DNA of 64,000 nt, taken from positions 124,001 through 188,000 of the forward strand of contig NZ_FWXJ01000005.1 in the NCBI RefSeq assembly GCF_900176405.1. Direction: 5' to 3'. How positions within the stretch are numbered: the first letter of the stretch is position 1; every line of letters starts with the position of its first letter. The DNA is from Polynucleobacter kasalickyi (lineage in GTDB: Bacteria; Pseudomonadota; Gammaproteobacteria; Burkholderiales; Burkholderiaceae). A program made the position numbers and the translations under genes. Under the pieces are notes generated by a model. The model did no database searches. It saw only the letters and a program-made list of their open reading frames with translations, and was not told the DNA's origin. Shown here piece after piece: positions 26,831 through 38,849 of the stretch.

Positions 26831-28648
26831 TTACTCGCGTGAAGCTTTTTTACGCTCATGCTCTTTGAGGTAGCGCTTGCGCAAACGAATACTCTTAGGC
26901 GTTACTTCAACCAATTCATCATCAGCAATAAACTCTACTGCATACTCTAATGACATTTGGATAGCTGGCACAAGGCGGACTGCTTCGTCGGTACCAGATG
27001 CACGAACGTTAGTTAACTGCTTCCCTTTGATTGGGTTCACAACTAAATCATTATCGCGGCTATGGATACCAATAATCATTCCTTCATACAATGGATCACC
27101 CGGAACTACGAACATTCTGCCGCGATCTTGTAACTTCCATAAAGCGTAGGCAACTGCTTCACCATTGTCTTGACTGATGAGAACCCCATTATGACGCTCA
27201 CCCAAAATACCATCTCTGACATCATCATAGCAATCAAATGTGTGACTCATCAGACCAGTTCCGCGAGTCATCGTTAGGAAATCCCCTTGGAAACCGATTA
27301 AGCCGCGTGCTGGAATGCGATATTCAAGACGAGTTCTGCCTTTACCATCACTGACCATATCTAATAATTCACCCTTACGCTTACCCAACTCTTCCATGAC
27401 GGAACCTTGAGTAGTATCTTCAACGTCAACCGTTAAATTTTCATAGGGTTCTTTTTTGACGCCATCTTCTTCATGGAAAACCACTCTTGGACGTGATACA
27501 GCTAATTCGTATCCTTCGCGACGCATATTTTCAATGAGAATAGTCAAATGCAACTCACCACGACCTGATACTTCAAAAATCGTATCATCATCTGTCTGTT
27601 TAACACGCAACGCCATATTGGCTTTTAGCTCACGATCTAAACGATCACGTAATTGGCGACTCGTTACAAACTTACCCTCACGACCAGCAAGCGGACTTGT
27701 GTTTACCATGAAGTTCATGGTCAACGTTGGCTCGTCAACTTTTAACATTGGCAACGGATCTGGATGGTCCACCGCGCAAATCGTTGTACCAATAGAAATA
27801 TCTTCAATACCGTTAATTAGTACGATATCACCAGCAATCGCCTCAGCAACTTGTTCACGCTCTAAACCTTTAAACTTCAAACATTGATTGACTCTGCCTT
27901 TGAAAGGAACGCCATCAGGGCCATTCATACAAATCACATCCATACCCGGTTTGATGGTGCCGCGAGAGATACGACCAACACCAATTTTTCCTACATAACT
28001 GTTGTAGTCAATTGATGAAATTTGAAATTGCAATGGGCCTGTGACGTCGTCATCTCGAACAGGAACATACTTCAATACCGTTTCAAACAAGGGGCGCATG
28101 GTTCCTTCTCTCACATCAGGAGTTAAACCAGCAAAACCATTCAAACCGGAGGCATAAACAATCGGGAAGTCTAACTGTTCTTCAGTTGCGCCTAACTTAT
28201 CGAAAAGTTCAAAAGTAGCATTTTCAACGTACTCAATCCGAGCACCTGGACGATCCACCTTATTCACAACGACGATCGGCTTTAAACCCAACGCTAATGC
28301 TTTTTTAGTAACGAAGCGAGTTTGTGGCATTGGCCCCTCAACCGCATCAACAAGTAATAACACGCCATCAACCATCGATAAAACACGCTCAACCTCACCA
28401 CCGAAGTCAGCGTGACCTGGGGTGTCAACAATATTAATGTGTGTACCATCAAACTCTACAGCACAGTTCTTGGACAAAATAGTAATACCACGCTCTTTTT
28501 CAAGGTCGTTGGAATCCATCACGCGTTCGGAAACCGCCTGATTTTCTCTAAATGTGCCTGATTGACGTAATAATTGGTCAACCAAAGTGGTCTTACCATG
28601 GTCAACGTGGGCAATAATTGCAATATTTCGAATCGCTCTTGTAGTCAT
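26831..28648 (-). CDS. typA: translational GTPase TypA/BipA
   Basis: TypA is a ribosome-binding GTPase related to EF-G that acts in ribosome assembly and stress adaptation. The 605-residue product has the usual length. G1 is AHVDHGKTTL at residues 13-22. G3 (DTPGHADFGGE) and G4 (VVNKVDRPGARIEY) are intact. Domains II, III and V follow, then the C-terminal domain with GRGELHLTILIENMRREGYEL. It lies in the usual Burkholderiales position after truB. Confidence 0.97.
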   Translation of the reverse strand: MTTRAIRNIAIIAHVDHGKTTLVDQLLRQSGTFRENQAVSERVMDSNDLEKERGITILSKNCAVEFDGTHINIVDTPGHADFGGEVERVLSMVDGVLLLVDAVEGPMPQTRFVTKKALALGLKPIVVVNKVDRPGARIEYVENATFELFDKLGATEEQLDFPIVYASGLNGFAGLTPDVREGTMRPLFETVLKYVPVRDDDVTGPLQFQISSIDYNSYVGKIGVGRISRGTIKPGMDVICMNGPDGVPFKGRVNQCLKFKGLEREQVAEAIAGDIVLINGIEDISIGTTICAVDHPDPLPMLKVDEPTLTMNFMVNTSPLAGREGKFVTSRQLRDRLDRELKANMALRVKQTDDDTIFEVSGRGELHLTILIENMRREGYELAVSRPRVVFHEEDGVKKEPYENLTVDVEDTTQGSVMEELGKRKGELLDMVSDGKGRTRLEYRIPARGLIGFQGDFLTMTRGTGLMSHTFDCYDDVRDGILGERHNGVLISQDNGEAVAYALWKLQDRGRMFVVPGDPLYEGMIIGIHSRDNDLVVNPIKGKQLTNVRASGTDEAVRLVPAIQMSLEYAVEFIADDELVEVTPKSIRLRKRYLKEHERKKASRE

Positions 28649-28671
28649 CTTGTTACTCTCTAAAAATTAAA

Positions 28672-29706
28672 CTAATGAATCGGTTTTGTTAAATGATGCC
28701 GAATGGATATGTCAGTTCCTAAAAATTGACCAGAATCACCTAATCCAAGTAGGTATTCCAACCTATCAGTGGCCATTAAACGTTTTGGATGTAATACCCC
28801 ATTCTTGAGTTCTACTATTCCCATGAACATTTCTGGACCATTCTCTAAATGATAGATTTTGAATATGTTTGTTGCTGTCTCTTCCCCAGTTGAAATTTCT
28901 GAAGAATTTGGCAACTCAATGTCTTTTGCTGCAACCCTTTGCCCCATCTTAAAACGCAACGCTACTTCCTGATTCAAGATGATAGCGGGTAAATGCGTAA
29001 TTAATGAGTCAACGGCCATTAAGTTTGGTGCAACTTTAATTTCTTCCTCAATTTGGGCATCTTCAATTTTGAGATGACCTATTTGAGTTCTGCGCAATGC
29101 GGTCAAATGCGCTCCACAGCCAAGTAACTCCCCCATATCGCTCACCAAACTGCGGATGTAGGTACCTTTGCTACAACTGACTTCTAATTCGGCATATGGA
29201 AAATCAACACTTCGCCATTTTAAATAACGAATATGTACCTCACGTGCAGCCAAATCAAACATTTCCCCTTCGCGTGCATAAGCATATAGAGGGCGACCGT
29301 CTTTCTTAATAGCAGAATACATGGGTGGCACTTGTTGTATTGCCCCCATAAAACTTGGACTAATCTTTTCTAAACTTGCCAAAAAGGCCTCAGGACTTGT
29401 ATCACCATCGTAGGTACGCTGGTCGATGATTTTTCCTTCAGCATCGCCTGTTTCAGTTTTTACCCCAAAATGGATCTTTGTAATATAAGTTTTATCAGCA
29501 TTAAATAAATCTTGAGAGTATTTTGTGGCCTCGCCTAAACACACGGCGAGTAAACCAGTTGCCAAAGGATCAAGCGTTCCCGTATGTCCAGCTTTATTAG
29601 CTAGGCAGGCGTGTTTAACGATCGTTACTGCTTTTTGTGAGCTGATTCCAAGAGGTTTATCAAATAACACTACCCCATCGGTCCAGCGCGGCATAGTGTC
29701 GCGCAC
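28672..29706 (-). CDS. truB: tRNA pseudouridine(55) synthase TruB
   Basis: TruB makes pseudouridine 55 in the T-loop of tRNAs. The 344-residue protein has the catalytic motif GHTGTLDPLATGLL with Asp46, and further TruB motifs PPMYSAIKKDGRPLYAYAR and SCSKGTYIRSLVSDMGE. The C-terminal part has the PUA-like extension to normal length. It starts four bases downstream of the rbfA stop, as is usual for the nusA-infB operon. Confidence 0.97.
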   Translation of the reverse strand: MRDTMPRWTDGVVLFDKPLGISSQKAVTIVKHACLANKAGHTGTLDPLATGLLAVCLGEATKYSQDLFNADKTYITKIHFGVKTETGDAEGKIIDQRTYDGDTSPEAFLASLEKISPSFMGAIQQVPPMYSAIKKDGRPLYAYAREGEMFDLAAREVHIRYLKWRSVDFPYAELEVSCSKGTYIRSLVSDMGELLGCGAHLTALRRTQIGHLKIEDAQIEEEIKVAPNLMAVDSLITHLPAIILNQEVALRFKMGQRVAAKDIELPNSSEISTGEETATNIFKIYHLENGPEMFMGIVELKNGVLHPKRLMATDRLEYLLGLGDSGQFLGTDISIRHHLTKPIH

Positions 29707-29709
29707 GTT

Positions 29710-30078
29710 TTAGTCCTTAGGTTTTTCGGGGGCAGTGGTTAACATCGCTTGGTCAATTAATTGAGACATGGCTAAACCATTTTCAATCGATTGATCATGC
29801 AAAAAATGAAGGGTAGGAACTGTGTGAATGTGTAGTCGCTTAAACAATAAAGAGTGCAAATATCCAGCTTTTTCACGGAAAATTCTTAAAGCGACTTCCG
29901 GCTCAGCACCCAATACTGAAAAGTAAACTTTTGCATGCGCCAAATCAGGGGTTAACTCAACAGACTGAAGAGTTACTAAACCCATCGAAGGATCACGGAT
30001 CTCGCGAGGAATAAGCTCCGCGAGATCACGTTGAATTTGATCGGCCACACGCTGATTACGATGTTTTGATGTTTTCAT
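29710..30078 (-). CDS. rbfA: ribosome-binding factor A
   Basis: RbfA helps late maturation of the 30S subunit and is needed for 16S rRNA 5' processing and cold adaptation. The 122-residue protein has the family KH-like fold. It begins with [19 protein letters not shown] and carries [22 protein letters not shown] and the C-terminal [17 protein letters not shown]. It is 15 bases after infB and four bases before truB, so all are probably cotranscribed. Confidence 0.96.
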   Translation of the reverse strand: MKTSKHRNQRVADQIQRDLAELIPREIRDPSMGLVTLQSVELTPDLAHAKVYFSVLGAEPEVALRIFREKAGYLHSLLFKRLHIHTVPTLHFLHDQSIENGLAMSQLIDQAMLTTAPEKPKD

Positions 30079-30093
30079 AAAGAATCAGAAGAC

Positions 30094-33069
30094 TTATAAA
30101 GTTCTCGCAACTTCGGTAACTTCAAAGACTTCCAACTGATCACCTTCTTTAATGTCATTGTAGTTTTTGAGTGATAAACCACACTCAAGTCCTGCACGAA
30201 CTTCTTTCGCATCGTCTTTGAAACGCTTCAAGGAGTCAAGTTCACCAGTCCATACCACTACATTATTACGCAATAGACGTGCTTTAGAAGTTCTCTTCAC
30301 AACACCATCAACGACTAAGCAACCAGCAATAGAACCAATTTTCGAGACAGTAAATACCTGACGAATTTCAACCAAACCAGTGATTTCTTCTTTCTTATCA
30401 GGTGTTAACATGCCACTCATAGCAGCTTTTACTTCATCAACAGCATCATAAATAATGTTGTAATAACGAATATCCACACCGTTTGCTTCAGCTAATTTTC
30501 TTGCCAATGCATCTGCTCGTGAATTAAAACCAATGACTACTGCTTTCGATGCGACCGCTAAATTGATATCCGTCTCAGAAATTCCACCAACCGCAGCATG
30601 AACAATTTGTACACGAACTTCTGGAGTAGATAGTTTCATTAATGACTGAGATAAAGCTTCTTGTGAACCTTGCACATCAGCTTTGATAATAATTGGCAAG
30701 TATTTCGTTTCAACACTACCTTCACCAACATTTTCAAACATATTTTCAAGTTTGACAGCTTGTTGTTTAGCTAGTTTTACATCACGGAACTTGCCTTGTC
30801 TAAAGAGGGCAATCTCACGCGCTTTTCTTTCGTCAGCTACTACTAGAACATCTTCACCTGCAGCAGGAACTTCGGACAAACCTTGGATTTCCACAGGAAT
30901 AGATGGTCCAGCCTCAGAACAAGGTTTACCATTTTCATCCAACATGGCACGCACGCGTCCAAATGACTGGCCGACGAGCAACATATCGCCACGTTTTAAA
31001 GTACCCGATTGAACTAAGATGGTCGCAACAGGGCCCTTACCTTTATCTAATCTAGCTTCGATGACAAGTCCTTTTGCGGGAGCATCTACTGAAGCTTTTA
31101 ATTCGAGCACTTCTGCTTGGAGTAAAACGTTTTCAAGCAATTCATCAATACCGATACCTGTTTTAGCAGATACTGCAATAAATGGTGAATCACCACCGTA
31201 CTCTTCAGGCACCACTTGTTCAGCCACTAACTCTTGTTTGACACGATCAGGATTTGACTCTGGTTTATCAATTTTGTTAATTGCAACAACAATAGGTACA
31301 CCAGCAGCTTTTGCATGAGCAATCGCCTCCTTAGTCTGTGGCATTACGCCATCATCTGCCGCTACTACTAAAATGACAATGTCAGTAGCTTTAGCACCAC
31401 GGGCACGCATTGCAGTAAACGCTTCATGACCTGGAGTATCTAAAAAGGTAATCATGCCTTTTGGTGTCTCAACGTGATAAGCACCGATGTGCTGGGTAAT
31501 ACCACCAGCTTCTCCGGATGCCACTTTAGAGAGACGAATTTTATCTAACAACGAGGTTTTACCATGATCTACGTGACCCATTACCGTTACAACAGGAGGT
31601 CTTGTAATTTCTACGGAATCATGTGCTTGTTGCCCTAGGTCAATTTCAGGATCGTCTAATTTAGCAGCATGTGCGATGTGTCCCATTTCTTCAACGATAA
31701 TCATCGCCGTATCTTGGTCTAACACCTGATTAATACTAACCATTTGACCCATACCCATTAACAGCTTAATTACTTCGCCAGCTTTAACAGACATTTTATG
31801 AGATAGGTCAGCAACTGTAATCGTTTCCGGCACGTGAACATCACGAACAACTGGTTCGGTAGGAGCCACAAAATTTGTCTGAACATCAGACTGATGAGAG
31901 TTCGATTTTTTACGACCACCACCAGCTCTCCATCCGCCACCAATTCCACCAGAAGAATCGCCTCTAGTTTTAAGGCTAGACTTTTTCTTGACGCCCTCTT
32001 CTTGCCATGTAGATGATGTTTCTGCAGCTTTAATTAGTTTGCCAGTTGGTTTGACGGCTAATTTTTTCTTATCATCAGCAGTTTCTGTCTTAACAGGCTT
32101 ATGAATCGTACCCTTTTTATCATCCGCAACTGGCGCCACAACGGGTGGCGGTGGTGGCGGTGCTTTTTTAATTCCGGGTGAACTCATCATTTGACGAATT
32201 GCTAAAGCTTCAGCTTCAGCAATTGCACGACGTTTACGAATCGACTCCAAGTCTGCTTCAGAGGTATCCTTGACAACAGGTTTCACTGGCTCTTTTACAA
32301 CCGGCGCCTTATTTTCTTGAAGGACTGGTGGAATAACAGCGACTTTTTCTTCTGTACTGGCTACTTTTTCTGGTTCGATAACAAGTTCAGGTTTAGCAGC
32401 TTCAGCAACATTAGCAACCGCAGCCGTATCTTTAACATTCCTGTCCGTATCAGATATTACTGGTGAAGTTTTTTCTACTTTAATCTCAGTTGGCTTAGCC
32501 GTATTTTTAACTTGCAAAGCATTCACTTCAGAAGCTTCTTTTTCAGCAAGCTCTTGAGCGAGTTTTTGCTTTAATTTTCTAGCCTCGTTTGCAGCGTGCA
32601 TTTCTGCTTCTTGGACCTTCAAAAGCTCAGCTTCGCGATTCGCTTCGGCTTCTCTTTTTAATAAAGCCTGCTCTTCATCTACCGAAATTGAAGGTTGAGC
32701 GACTTCGGGCAAGACCTCAGGAGTAACGACTTCAGGTGCTACAACTGGAGCAACGACTTCATCCTCGTGTTTAACGATTACTCTTTTTTTACGAACTTCA
32801 ACCTGAACTGTTCTAGTTCTTCCAGCTGAGTCTGATTGACGAATCTCGCTAGTCTCACGTTTAGTGAGCGTGATTTTTTTTCTCACTACATCGGTTGCAA
32901 CAGTTCCGTGAGATTTTTGCAAATGCTCTAATAAAACCCTTTTATCGTTTTCAGATATGTCATCTGATTCGGCGTTTTTGGAAATACCAGCAGCACGCAA
33001 TTGTTCCAGTAAATTGTCGGTCGAACGTTTTAGCTCTTCAGCCAATGTCTTTACAGTTGTGGTCGCCAT
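30094..33069 (-). CDS. infB: translation initiation factor IF-2
   Basis: IF-2 brings initiator tRNA to the 30S subunit and promotes subunit joining. The 991-residue protein has the long form typical of betaproteobacteria. It begins with the IF2N domain ([20 protein letters not shown]). A long charged Ala/Glu/Lys-rich region about 60-420 follows, with a polyproline run near residue 305. The G domain starts near residue 490 with G1 [13 protein letters not shown]3 DTPGHEAF and G4 NKIDKP. The C-terminal domains are complete. Confidence 0.97.
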   Translation of the reverse strand: MATTTVKTLAEELKRSTDNLLEQLRAAGISKNAESDDISENDKRVLLEHLQKSHGTVATDVVRKKITLTKRETSEIRQSDSAGRTRTVQVEVRKKRVIVKHEDEVVAPVVAPEVVTPEVLPEVAQPSISVDEEQALLKREAEANREAELLKVQEAEMHAANEARKLKQKLAQELAEKEASEVNALQVKNTAKPTEIKVEKTSPVISDTDRNVKDTAAVANVAEAAKPELVIEPEKVASTEEKVAVIPPVLQENKAPVVKEPVKPVVKDTSEADLESIRKRRAIAEAEALAIRQMMSSPGIKKAPPPPPPVVAPVADDKKGTIHKPVKTETADDKKKLAVKPTGKLIKAAETSSTWQEEGVKKKSSLKTRGDSSGGIGGGWRAGGGRKKSNSHQSDVQTNFVAPTEPVVRDVHVPETITVADLSHKMSVKAGEVIKLLMGMGQMVSINQVLDQDTAMIIVEEMGHIAHAAKLDDPEIDLGQQAHDSVEITRPPVVTVMGHVDHGKTSLLDKIRLSKVASGEAGGITQHIGAYHVETPKGMITFLDTPGHEAFTAMRARGAKATDIVILVVAADDGVMPQTKEAIAHAKAAGVPIVVAINKIDKPESNPDRVKQELVAEQVVPEEYGGDSPFIAVSAKTGIGIDELLENVLLQAEVLELKASVDAPAKGLVIEARLDKGKGPVATILVQSGTLKRGDMLLVGQSFGRVRAMLDENGKPCSEAGPSIPVEIQGLSEVPAAGEDVLVVADERKAREIALFRQGKFRDVKLAKQQAVKLENMFENVGEGSVETKYLPIIIKADVQGSQEALSQSLMKLSTPEVRVQIVHAAVGGISETDINLAVASKAVVIGFNSRADALARKLAEANGVDIRYYNIIYDAVDEVKAAMSGMLTPDKKEEITGLVEIRQVFTVSKIGSIAGCLVVDGVVKRTSKARLLRNNVVVWTGELDSLKRFKDDAKEVRAGLECGLSLKNYNDIKEGDQLEVFEVTEVARTL

Positions 33070-33084
33070 GCGATCCCTTCATTT

Positions 33085-34569
33085 TTAATTAAACCAATGA
33101 GCACGAGCCTTCATAATGAGTTGCTTAGCGCTTTCCTCATCCATTTGGGTCATCTCAATTAGTTCATCTACGGCCAACTCGGCCAAATCTTCTCTTGTAT
33201 TCACTTGGTTCGCAACTAGTTGATCAATCACCGCTGGGGTTATTGACTCAACAGAACTCAACTCTTGCGATACAGGCTCTTTACCTTCTTCGACAGCAAT
33301 TTCCATGGTCAGTAAAGATGCTCTTGCTCGATCACGCAACTCATTAACAGTGTCTTCGTCAAAAGCCTCAATCTCCAACATTTCAGATAATGGCACATAA
33401 GCCACTTCTTCTAAAGTATTGAAACCCTCTTCAATTAAGATATCTGCTACTTCGCTATCCACATCTAATTTATCCATGAATACTTGACGAATTTTTTGGA
33501 CTTCATCTTCCGTCTTCTTAGCAGACTCTTCAGGCGTCATGATATTGATCTGCCAGCCAGTGAGCTCACTAGCTAAACGAACATTTTGACCACTGCGACC
33601 AATCGCAATCGCCAAGTTTTCTTCATCAACTACCACGTCCATACTATGTTTCTCATCATCCACAACAATCGTGGTAACGAGAGCCGGAGCAAGTGCGCCA
33701 ATCACAAATTGTGCAGGATCTTCAGACCATAAAACGATATCGACTGCCTCACCAGCAACCTCATTTCTGACGGCTGTAACACGCGTTCCACGCACACCAA
33801 CGCAAGTCCCAATTGGGTCAATCCGTTTGTCATGAGTAACTACCGCAATTTTAGCTCTGATACCAGGATCACGTGCAGCCCCTTTCAACTCTAAGAGACC
33901 TTGCTCAATCTCAGGAACTTCATTTTCAAATAGTTTTAAGAGGAACTCAGGACATGTCCGTGATAACTCAATTTGCGGGCCACGTGCTTCACGATCAACC
34001 TTCAAAATATAAGCTCTTACGCGATCGCCACTTCTTAAATTCTCTTTTGGAATCATTTGATCACGACGTAAAATCGCTTCTACCCGACCTGATTCAATAA
34101 TCAGACCATTCTTATCATTACGCTTAACAGTACCATTCATGATCTTCTCACCACGCTCCAAGAAGTCATTTAATATTTGTTCACGCTCTGCATCACGAAT
34201 TCTTTGCAAAATCACCTGTTTAGCAGCTTGGGCTCCAATCCGACCAAAGGCAAGAGATTCAATTTGGTACTCTAAATGTTCGCCAACTTCAATATCAGCA
34301 ATATCATCTTTAGCTTCAAATAGTAATATCTCTTTATCTGGCTCTTGGAGGCCTGCTTCATCAGGAACAACCAACCAACGGCGAAACGTTTCGTATTCAC
34401 CGGTTTGGGTATCGATGGCAACACGAATATCCACATCTTTACTATCATTAGCAAATAATTTTTTTGTAGCAGAAGCAAGCGCCATTTCCAACGCTTCAAA
34501 TACCACCTTGCGGTCTACGTTTTTCTCGTGTGCTAAAGCATCAGCTAATATGAGAACGTCACGATTCAT
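33085..34569 (-). CDS. nusA: transcription termination/antitermination factor NusA
   Basis: NusA binds RNA polymerase and nascent RNA and modulates pausing, termination and antitermination. The 494-residue protein has the N-terminal RNA polymerase-binding domain. An S1 domain lies near residues 133-200 ([19 protein letters not shown]). Two KH domains follow ([21 protein letters not shown] and [18 protein letters not shown]), then two C-terminal acidic helix-hairpin-helix repeats after residue 365. That matches the E. coli-type long form. It overlaps the rimP stop by four bases. Confidence 0.97.
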   Translation of the reverse strand: MNRDVLILADALAHEKNVDRKVVFEALEMALASATKKLFANDSKDVDIRVAIDTQTGEYETFRRWLVVPDEAGLQEPDKEILLFEAKDDIADIEVGEHLEYQIESLAFGRIGAQAAKQVILQRIRDAEREQILNDFLERGEKIMNGTVKRNDKNGLIIESGRVEAILRRDQMIPKENLRSGDRVRAYILKVDREARGPQIELSRTCPEFLLKLFENEVPEIEQGLLELKGAARDPGIRAKIAVVTHDKRIDPIGTCVGVRGTRVTAVRNEVAGEAVDIVLWSEDPAQFVIGALAPALVTTIVVDDEKHSMDVVVDEENLAIAIGRSGQNVRLASELTGWQINIMTPEESAKKTEDEVQKIRQVFMDKLDVDSEVADILIEEGFNTLEEVAYVPLSEMLEIEAFDEDTVNELRDRARASLLTMEIAVEEGKEPVSQELSSVESITPAVIDQLVANQVNTREDLAELAVDELIEMTQMDEESAKQLIMKARAHWFN

Positions 34570-35075
34570 GATTTTTTTCCTTTGAAATCTAGAACAGGAA
34601 CCAGCCTTGCTTTTTCAACCTCAGCTAGTGTGAACTCAAGCATTGCTGACTCGCCAGGTTTTGGCTCAATCAACAACCCCCAAACAGCATCTCTAGACTG
34701 TGCATCACCTTTCATTAGGCCTTGCAACACTCCAGAAAAATTCTTACGATTACCCATTGCTACACGAAGCTTTAAGGTAATCTCTAAACCTGCAAAACGC
34801 TCAAAGTCTTGCGGTGTTTTTACGATACGATCAAGTCCCGGTGATGAAACTTCAAGACGCTCAAAAGCTACATTTTCTACAGCCAAAGTGTAGGTAAGTT
34901 GATGACTCACTTTTTCACAGTCGCCAACATTAATTAATTGATTAAAATCTTGATTTTCAATGGTTACACGAAGCAAACCTCTACCCTCTCGCTCAATATC
35001 AACGAGACAATATCCAAGACTTTCGACAACTTCAGTTATAACTAGATTTTGATCCAAAATTTCTGCTTCACTCAC
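34566..35075 (-). CDS. rimP: ribosome maturation factor RimP
   Basis: RimP helps maturation of the 30S subunit. The 169-residue protein has the N-terminal alpha/beta domain ([21 protein letters not shown]) and the C-terminal SH3-like part. The motif [21 protein letters not shown] is characteristic. It begins with a GTG at 35,075. The next gene, nusA, overlaps by four bases. It heads the rimP-nusA-infB-rbfA-truB-typA run. Confidence 0.96.
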   Translation of the reverse strand: MSEAEILDQNLVITEVVESLGYCLVDIEREGRGLLRVTIENQDFNQLINVGDCEKVSHQLTYTLAVENVAFERLEVSSPGLDRIVKTPQDFERFAGLEITLKLRVAMGNRKNFSGVLQGLMKGDAQSRDAVWGLLIEPKPGESAMLEFTLAEVEKARLVPVLDFKGKKS

Positions 35076-35136
35076 AGGTTTTACAATTAAACTTTTACAT
35101 CAACTCATAAATTTTTCAAACATTTATTCATTTAGT

Positions 35137-35165
35137 AAAAAAAAATGGGCAAATTGCCCATTTTT
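35137..35165 (-). terminator. terminator after rluB
   Basis: On the minus strand, a short hairpin TGGGC...GCCCA flanked by an A-run and followed by nine T residues lies about 50 bases after the rluB stop. It separates scpB-rluB from the rimP operon, whose promoter must be in the remaining 60 bases. Confidence 0.85.
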
Positions 35166-35212
35166 GCTGAACTTTTCACGCAAAGTTCAATAAAAGAAGA
35201 TTATATCCTAAA

Positions 35213-37195
35213 TTACGTGTTTCCGCTAGGTTTTCTTCCTCTACCACCTGAAAACCCTGATTTAGGCTTACCACTATAGCCACCACCAGCAGGTTTTTTT
35301 GGACCTTTGGGAGATCTTCTTAAGCTGGCATTGCGCAACTCACCCGGCGATGGAGCAAATCCGTGCTCATGAGATACTTTCATCGAAGTACTTGATCTGC
35401 CATTACGCCCAGATTTCGCACCAGACTGGTTTTTAGACTGACCATTGCCAGAGCCACCCGTAGAATTTGTCTTGTATTGTGATATTCCATGATGGTTATC
35501 AGCCATTTTTAAGGCTTCTCTAGAACCCCAATAGGAGACAGAAGTTTGCATCGGATCTGGTTGATCTTGATTTGAGCTGCCCCGCTGTGACCTTGAAGGG
35601 CTGGATGAGCTATTTCCTTGAATATTTTGAGGAACTTTTAGACCAGCAGCTCTCATTAGCTGAGCAACCTGATCAGTTGGTACCTCCTCAAACTTCCCTC
35701 TACGCAAACGCGGCGGCAACACAAAAATCCCGTATCGCGTTCTAATTAAGCGCGAGACAATGTGGCCAACAGCCTCAAACATACGACGAACTTCGCGGTT
35801 ACGACCCTCGGTAAGCGCTACGTGATACCAACGATTTGCACCCTCACCACCACCATCACTAATTCTTAAAAACTTCGCCATGCCATCATCTAAATTAATG
35901 CCATTCTTTAAATGACTTAATTGTTCATGCTCCAACTCCCCTAGAATACGAACTGCATAATCTCTCTCAATGCCATAGCGAGGATGCATTAAGCGGTTCG
36001 CTAACTCACCTGAAGTAGTAAATAACAGCAGACCTTCCGTATTGAAATCTAGACGCCCGACAGCAATCCATCTGCCACCTTTGGGCTTTGGTAAACGCTC
36101 AAACACAGAAGGACGGCCTTCAGGATCTGCTTGGCTGACAATTTCTCCGGCTGGTTTGTGATACATCAATACTCTAGGTGGCTTCGTGACCAACTTGCGA
36201 TGTACCGCTTTACCATTAATTCTTACTTGATCAGTCGGACCAATCCTCTGACCAATATGAGCAGGCATACTGTTTACAGAGACTCGCCCTTGAATGATGA
36301 GGTCTTCCATTTCACGCCTTGAACCCATGCCAGCATCAGCCAGGACCTTATGCAATTTAACCGTATCTTCATCATCTGCATCATCGTCCAAACCGTCTAA
36401 ATCTGACCAAACTTCATCGCGCAACGACATTGGCAAATCATCTAAATTTGAAAACTGGTACTGATTGTTATTGCCGGAGTACTCTAACTCATCCTGAGAT
36501 AACTCATCGTTATGTTCCTGACCGCTTCTACTATTTTCGTTTTGTTCAGCCTGTTCGAGCGCTTGTAAACTTCTATCAACAATCGCATGTTGAGAAAACT
36601 CACCCTCACCAGAAGAAGGCTTTTGATCTTGCAAAACCAACTCTGGCGTATCTAATAAAGCATCAAACTCACCAGACACAACTTTTGCAAACAGTTCCTG
36701 GCTCTGAGTATTTAACGGATTACCTGCAGAGTTTGACTGTCTTGGCCTAGACTCTCTAGAGTCATTATTGGATCTTTGACCAGGTTTAGTATTTTTTCCA
36801 CCCCTAGAGTTCCGATCACGGGATTGACCCGCTCTAGGTTGATTACGATTTCTAGGAGGGGGATTACCATCTACTCCGCTAGTTTTAACATCCGCACCTT
36901 CAGCACCCTGCAAAGCAGCGCTTGACTCACCCGACACGACATTTACATCCTCACCTACTGGCGACTCTTGATCAGATGTGGTTTTATGACCAGGTTGACG
37001 ATTCGATTTCAGTCTAAATTTTGGATTTCTGGAACGTCTTTGTCTTGGCTTTGATTCGCCCATGGCATCAGTAGCTTCCAATCCATTTGTAGTATTTGGC
37101 GAGACCGAGCTACCCGCCTCAAAAGTGTCTTGTTGCGTTAATTTTTCTGTTTTATCTGCTTTATTAGGCAAATTATTTGTTTCATTTTCATTCAT
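35213..37195 (-). CDS. rluB: 23S rRNA pseudouridine synthase RluB-like, with long extensions
   Basis: The core is an S4-domain pseudouridine synthase of the RluB/RsuA family, which modifies 23S rRNA (position 2605 in E. coli). An S4 domain is at about residues 282-340 ([19 protein letters not shown]). The catalytic Asp is in [16 protein letters not shown] near residue 387. The motif [15 protein letters not shown] lies near residue 460. The protein is 660 residues against about 290 in E. coli. The first 280 residues are a low-complexity Ser/Asn/Gln/Arg-rich and then acidic extension. The last 130 are Gly/Ser/Arg/Lys-rich. Both are likely disordered. It overlaps scpB by eight bases. Confidence 0.93.
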   Translation of the reverse strand: MNENETNNLPNKADKTEKLTQQDTFEAGSSVSPNTTNGLEATDAMGESKPRQRRSRNPKFRLKSNRQPGHKTTSDQESPVGEDVNVVSGESSAALQGAEGADVKTSGVDGNPPPRNRNQPRAGQSRDRNSRGGKNTKPGQRSNNDSRESRPRQSNSAGNPLNTQSQELFAKVVSGEFDALLDTPELVLQDQKPSSGEGEFSQHAIVDRSLQALEQAEQNENSRSGQEHNDELSQDELEYSGNNNQYQFSNLDDLPMSLRDEVWSDLDGLDDDADDEDTVKLHKVLADAGMGSRREMEDLIIQGRVSVNSMPAHIGQRIGPTDQVRINGKAVHRKLVTKPPRVLMYHKPAGEIVSQADPEGRPSVFERLPKPKGGRWIAVGRLDFNTEGLLLFTTSGELANRLMHPRYGIERDYAVRILGELEHEQLSHLKNGINLDDGMAKFLRISDGGGEGANRWYHVALTEGRNREVRRMFEAVGHIVSRLIRTRYGIFVLPPRLRRGKFEEVPTDQVAQLMRAAGLKVPQNIQGNSSSSPSRSQRGSSNQDQPDPMQTSVSYWGSREALKMADNHHGISQYKTNSTGGSGNGQSKNQSGAKSGRNGRSSTSMKVSHEHGFAPSPGELRNASLRRSPKGPKKPAGGGYSGKPKSGFSGGRGRKPSGNT

Positions 37196-37922
37196 TATTT
37201 TTTATTTCAGTTATGCTGCTTGAATTTTCTTCCCTAGTTACCACTTCGGAAGGACTAAGGTCATCAATAGGAGGCTCAGCCTCCGATGAATTTTGGAATG
37301 TAGTTTCTTGAAGTTCTGTCACTTCAACAACTTCATGGACTAAATCGGGGGGTGTATCTTGCATTACCTCTTCAAAATTAATTACTTGCTGCGCAATATC
37401 AGCTACCGGCGTGCCATCATCCAGGGGCGGAAGATACTTCAATCCGGTAATCGCCATATCATCCAAAAATTGTTTCGTCGTGGCAAAAAGCGCAGGTCTA
37501 CCCACTGTATCTTTATGGCCAATCACTTCTATCCAATTACGATCCTCTAATTGGCGAATAATTTGGGAGCTAACAGCGACCCCACGAATTTCCTCTATCT
37601 CGCCACGAGTCACCGGCTGCCGGTAAGCAATAATCGCCAAAGTTTCCATCACTGCTCTAGAGTATTTAGGTGGTTTTTCAAAGTTCAAACGATCTAAATA
37701 CTCTCGCATTGAGAGCCTACTTTGAAACCGCCACCCAGTTCCAGCCTGAACCAATTCAAGACCTTTTTCAGCCCAATCATTTTGCAATTGGTTAATCCAG
37801 ACAATGATATTTTCAGGGGTAACTTCATCCCCATATAAACGGCCTAACTCATTCAAGGAAAGCGGTTCAGTTGAACACAATAGAGCCGTCTCAAGGACTA
37901 ACTTGTAATGGTTTTCAATCAT
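37188..37922 (-). CDS. scpB: SMC-Scp complex subunit ScpB
   Basis: ScpB is a winged-helix partner of ScpA and Smc in chromosome compaction. The 244-residue protein has the two winged-helix repeats in the first 180 residues, with the motif [20 protein letters not shown] and then [22 protein letters not shown] near residue 92. The C-terminal 60 residues are acidic and low complexity. The neighbouring rluB is its classical partner. The scpA gene is not in the window. Confidence 0.94.
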   Translation of the reverse strand: MIENHYKLVLETALLCSTEPLSLNELGRLYGDEVTPENIIVWINQLQNDWAEKGLELVQAGTGWRFQSRLSMREYLDRLNFEKPPKYSRAVMETLAIIAYRQPVTRGEIEEIRGVAVSSQIIRQLEDRNWIEVIGHKDTVGRPALFATTKQFLDDMAITGLKYLPPLDDGTPVADIAQQVINFEEVMQDTPPDLVHEVVEVTELQETTFQNSSEAEPPIDDLSPSEVVTREENSSSITEIKNNE

Positions 37923-38106
37923 GGTTATTTAGCAATAATAATTGCTCTTAATATACTTTCAATGGTAATTAGCAAGGAATCTGTGTGAGTACGAGTACTC
38001 GAATTTAACTTTTAATTCTGCTTTAAGTGTCATCATGGAAACAATCTTTTTTATGGCGAAAAGATGTTTCGTTCTAAGAATAACGCCATTATATATCGAA
38101 TTAACA

Positions 38107-38847
38107 CTAATTAAAGCAAAATCCATTTTTCATCATTTGAGATGACAAGGTAAATGTTTGATAGAAGCCAAATAATGCACTACTAAAAAATAAACAAGCG
38201 GTCAGTATTTTTAATTGCTTAGAACAACCCATCTGAGCCATCCAAGCATTTAATTTACCTAAGCCCCCTGAAATCATTAGTAAATTTGGTAAGGTACCCA
38301 AACCCATGGCCAGCATGAATAGGGCTCCATACCAACTACTACCCGACAAAAAGGACAATCCTAGGACCGAATAAACCAAACCACAGGGTACTAGTCCCCA
38401 GGCTAATCCAAAGAGAAGTTTTTGTAAATAAACCGACTGAAATGGAGGGCTCATGACTTTAAACAGCGTGGACCAGCCAAGCGCCAACTTTTTTTCGACT
38501 TGAATCAACCAAGTCATTTTCAAGAATTTCGGCGGGTACGGCCAGAGAGTTTTTATCCCATTGATCAATAATATTGAAGATGCAACAAAAAATAAGCCAC
38601 GTTGAATTGGCACGATATCTTGCCACCAAAGGAGTGCACCTAATTTCCCAGCAAGGGCTCCCAACATTGCATAGGAGATAATTCGTCCAAAATGCATCAG
38701 CAGTTGTTCAATAAATACTGTTTGGGGAGTGCTAAAACGAATGATCGAAACATTACTTTTCGACACAATCCCACCACACATAAGAGCACAATGCCAACCA
38801 CTAGCTAATGCGCTTAAAAAAACACCTAAAAGTAAAGCGGTCGTCAA
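38107..38847 (-). CDS. sulfite exporter TauE/SafE-like membrane protein in cbb3 cluster
   Basis: This 246-residue protein has about six membrane segments. It opens with FLSALASGWHCALMCGGIV, a form shared with proteins of the UreH/TauE type that sit at the end of many cco operons. The His-Cys and Met-Cys pairs suggest metal contact, possibly copper for cbb3 assembly, but this is inference. It begins two bases after the 87-residue gene on the same strand and is the last gene of the cbb3 operon. Confidence 0.8.
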   Translation of the reverse strand: MTTALLLGVFLSALASGWHCALMCGGIVSKSNVSIIRFSTPQTVFIEQLLMHFGRIISYAMLGALAGKLGALLWWQDIVPIQRGLFFVASSILLINGIKTLWPYPPKFLKMTWLIQVEKKLALGWSTLFKVMSPPFQSVYLQKLLFGLAWGLVPCGLVYSVLGLSFLSGSSWYGALFMLAMGLGTLPNLLMISGGLGKLNAWMAQMGCSKQLKILTACLFFSSALFGFYQTFTLSSQMMKNGFCFN

Positions 38848-38849
38848 AA

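Noticed and set aside
26877..27887. Open reading frames on the plus strand inside typA and other housekeeping genes
   Set aside because: They are antisense shadows of strongly conserved genes, without ribosome sites or recognisable domains.
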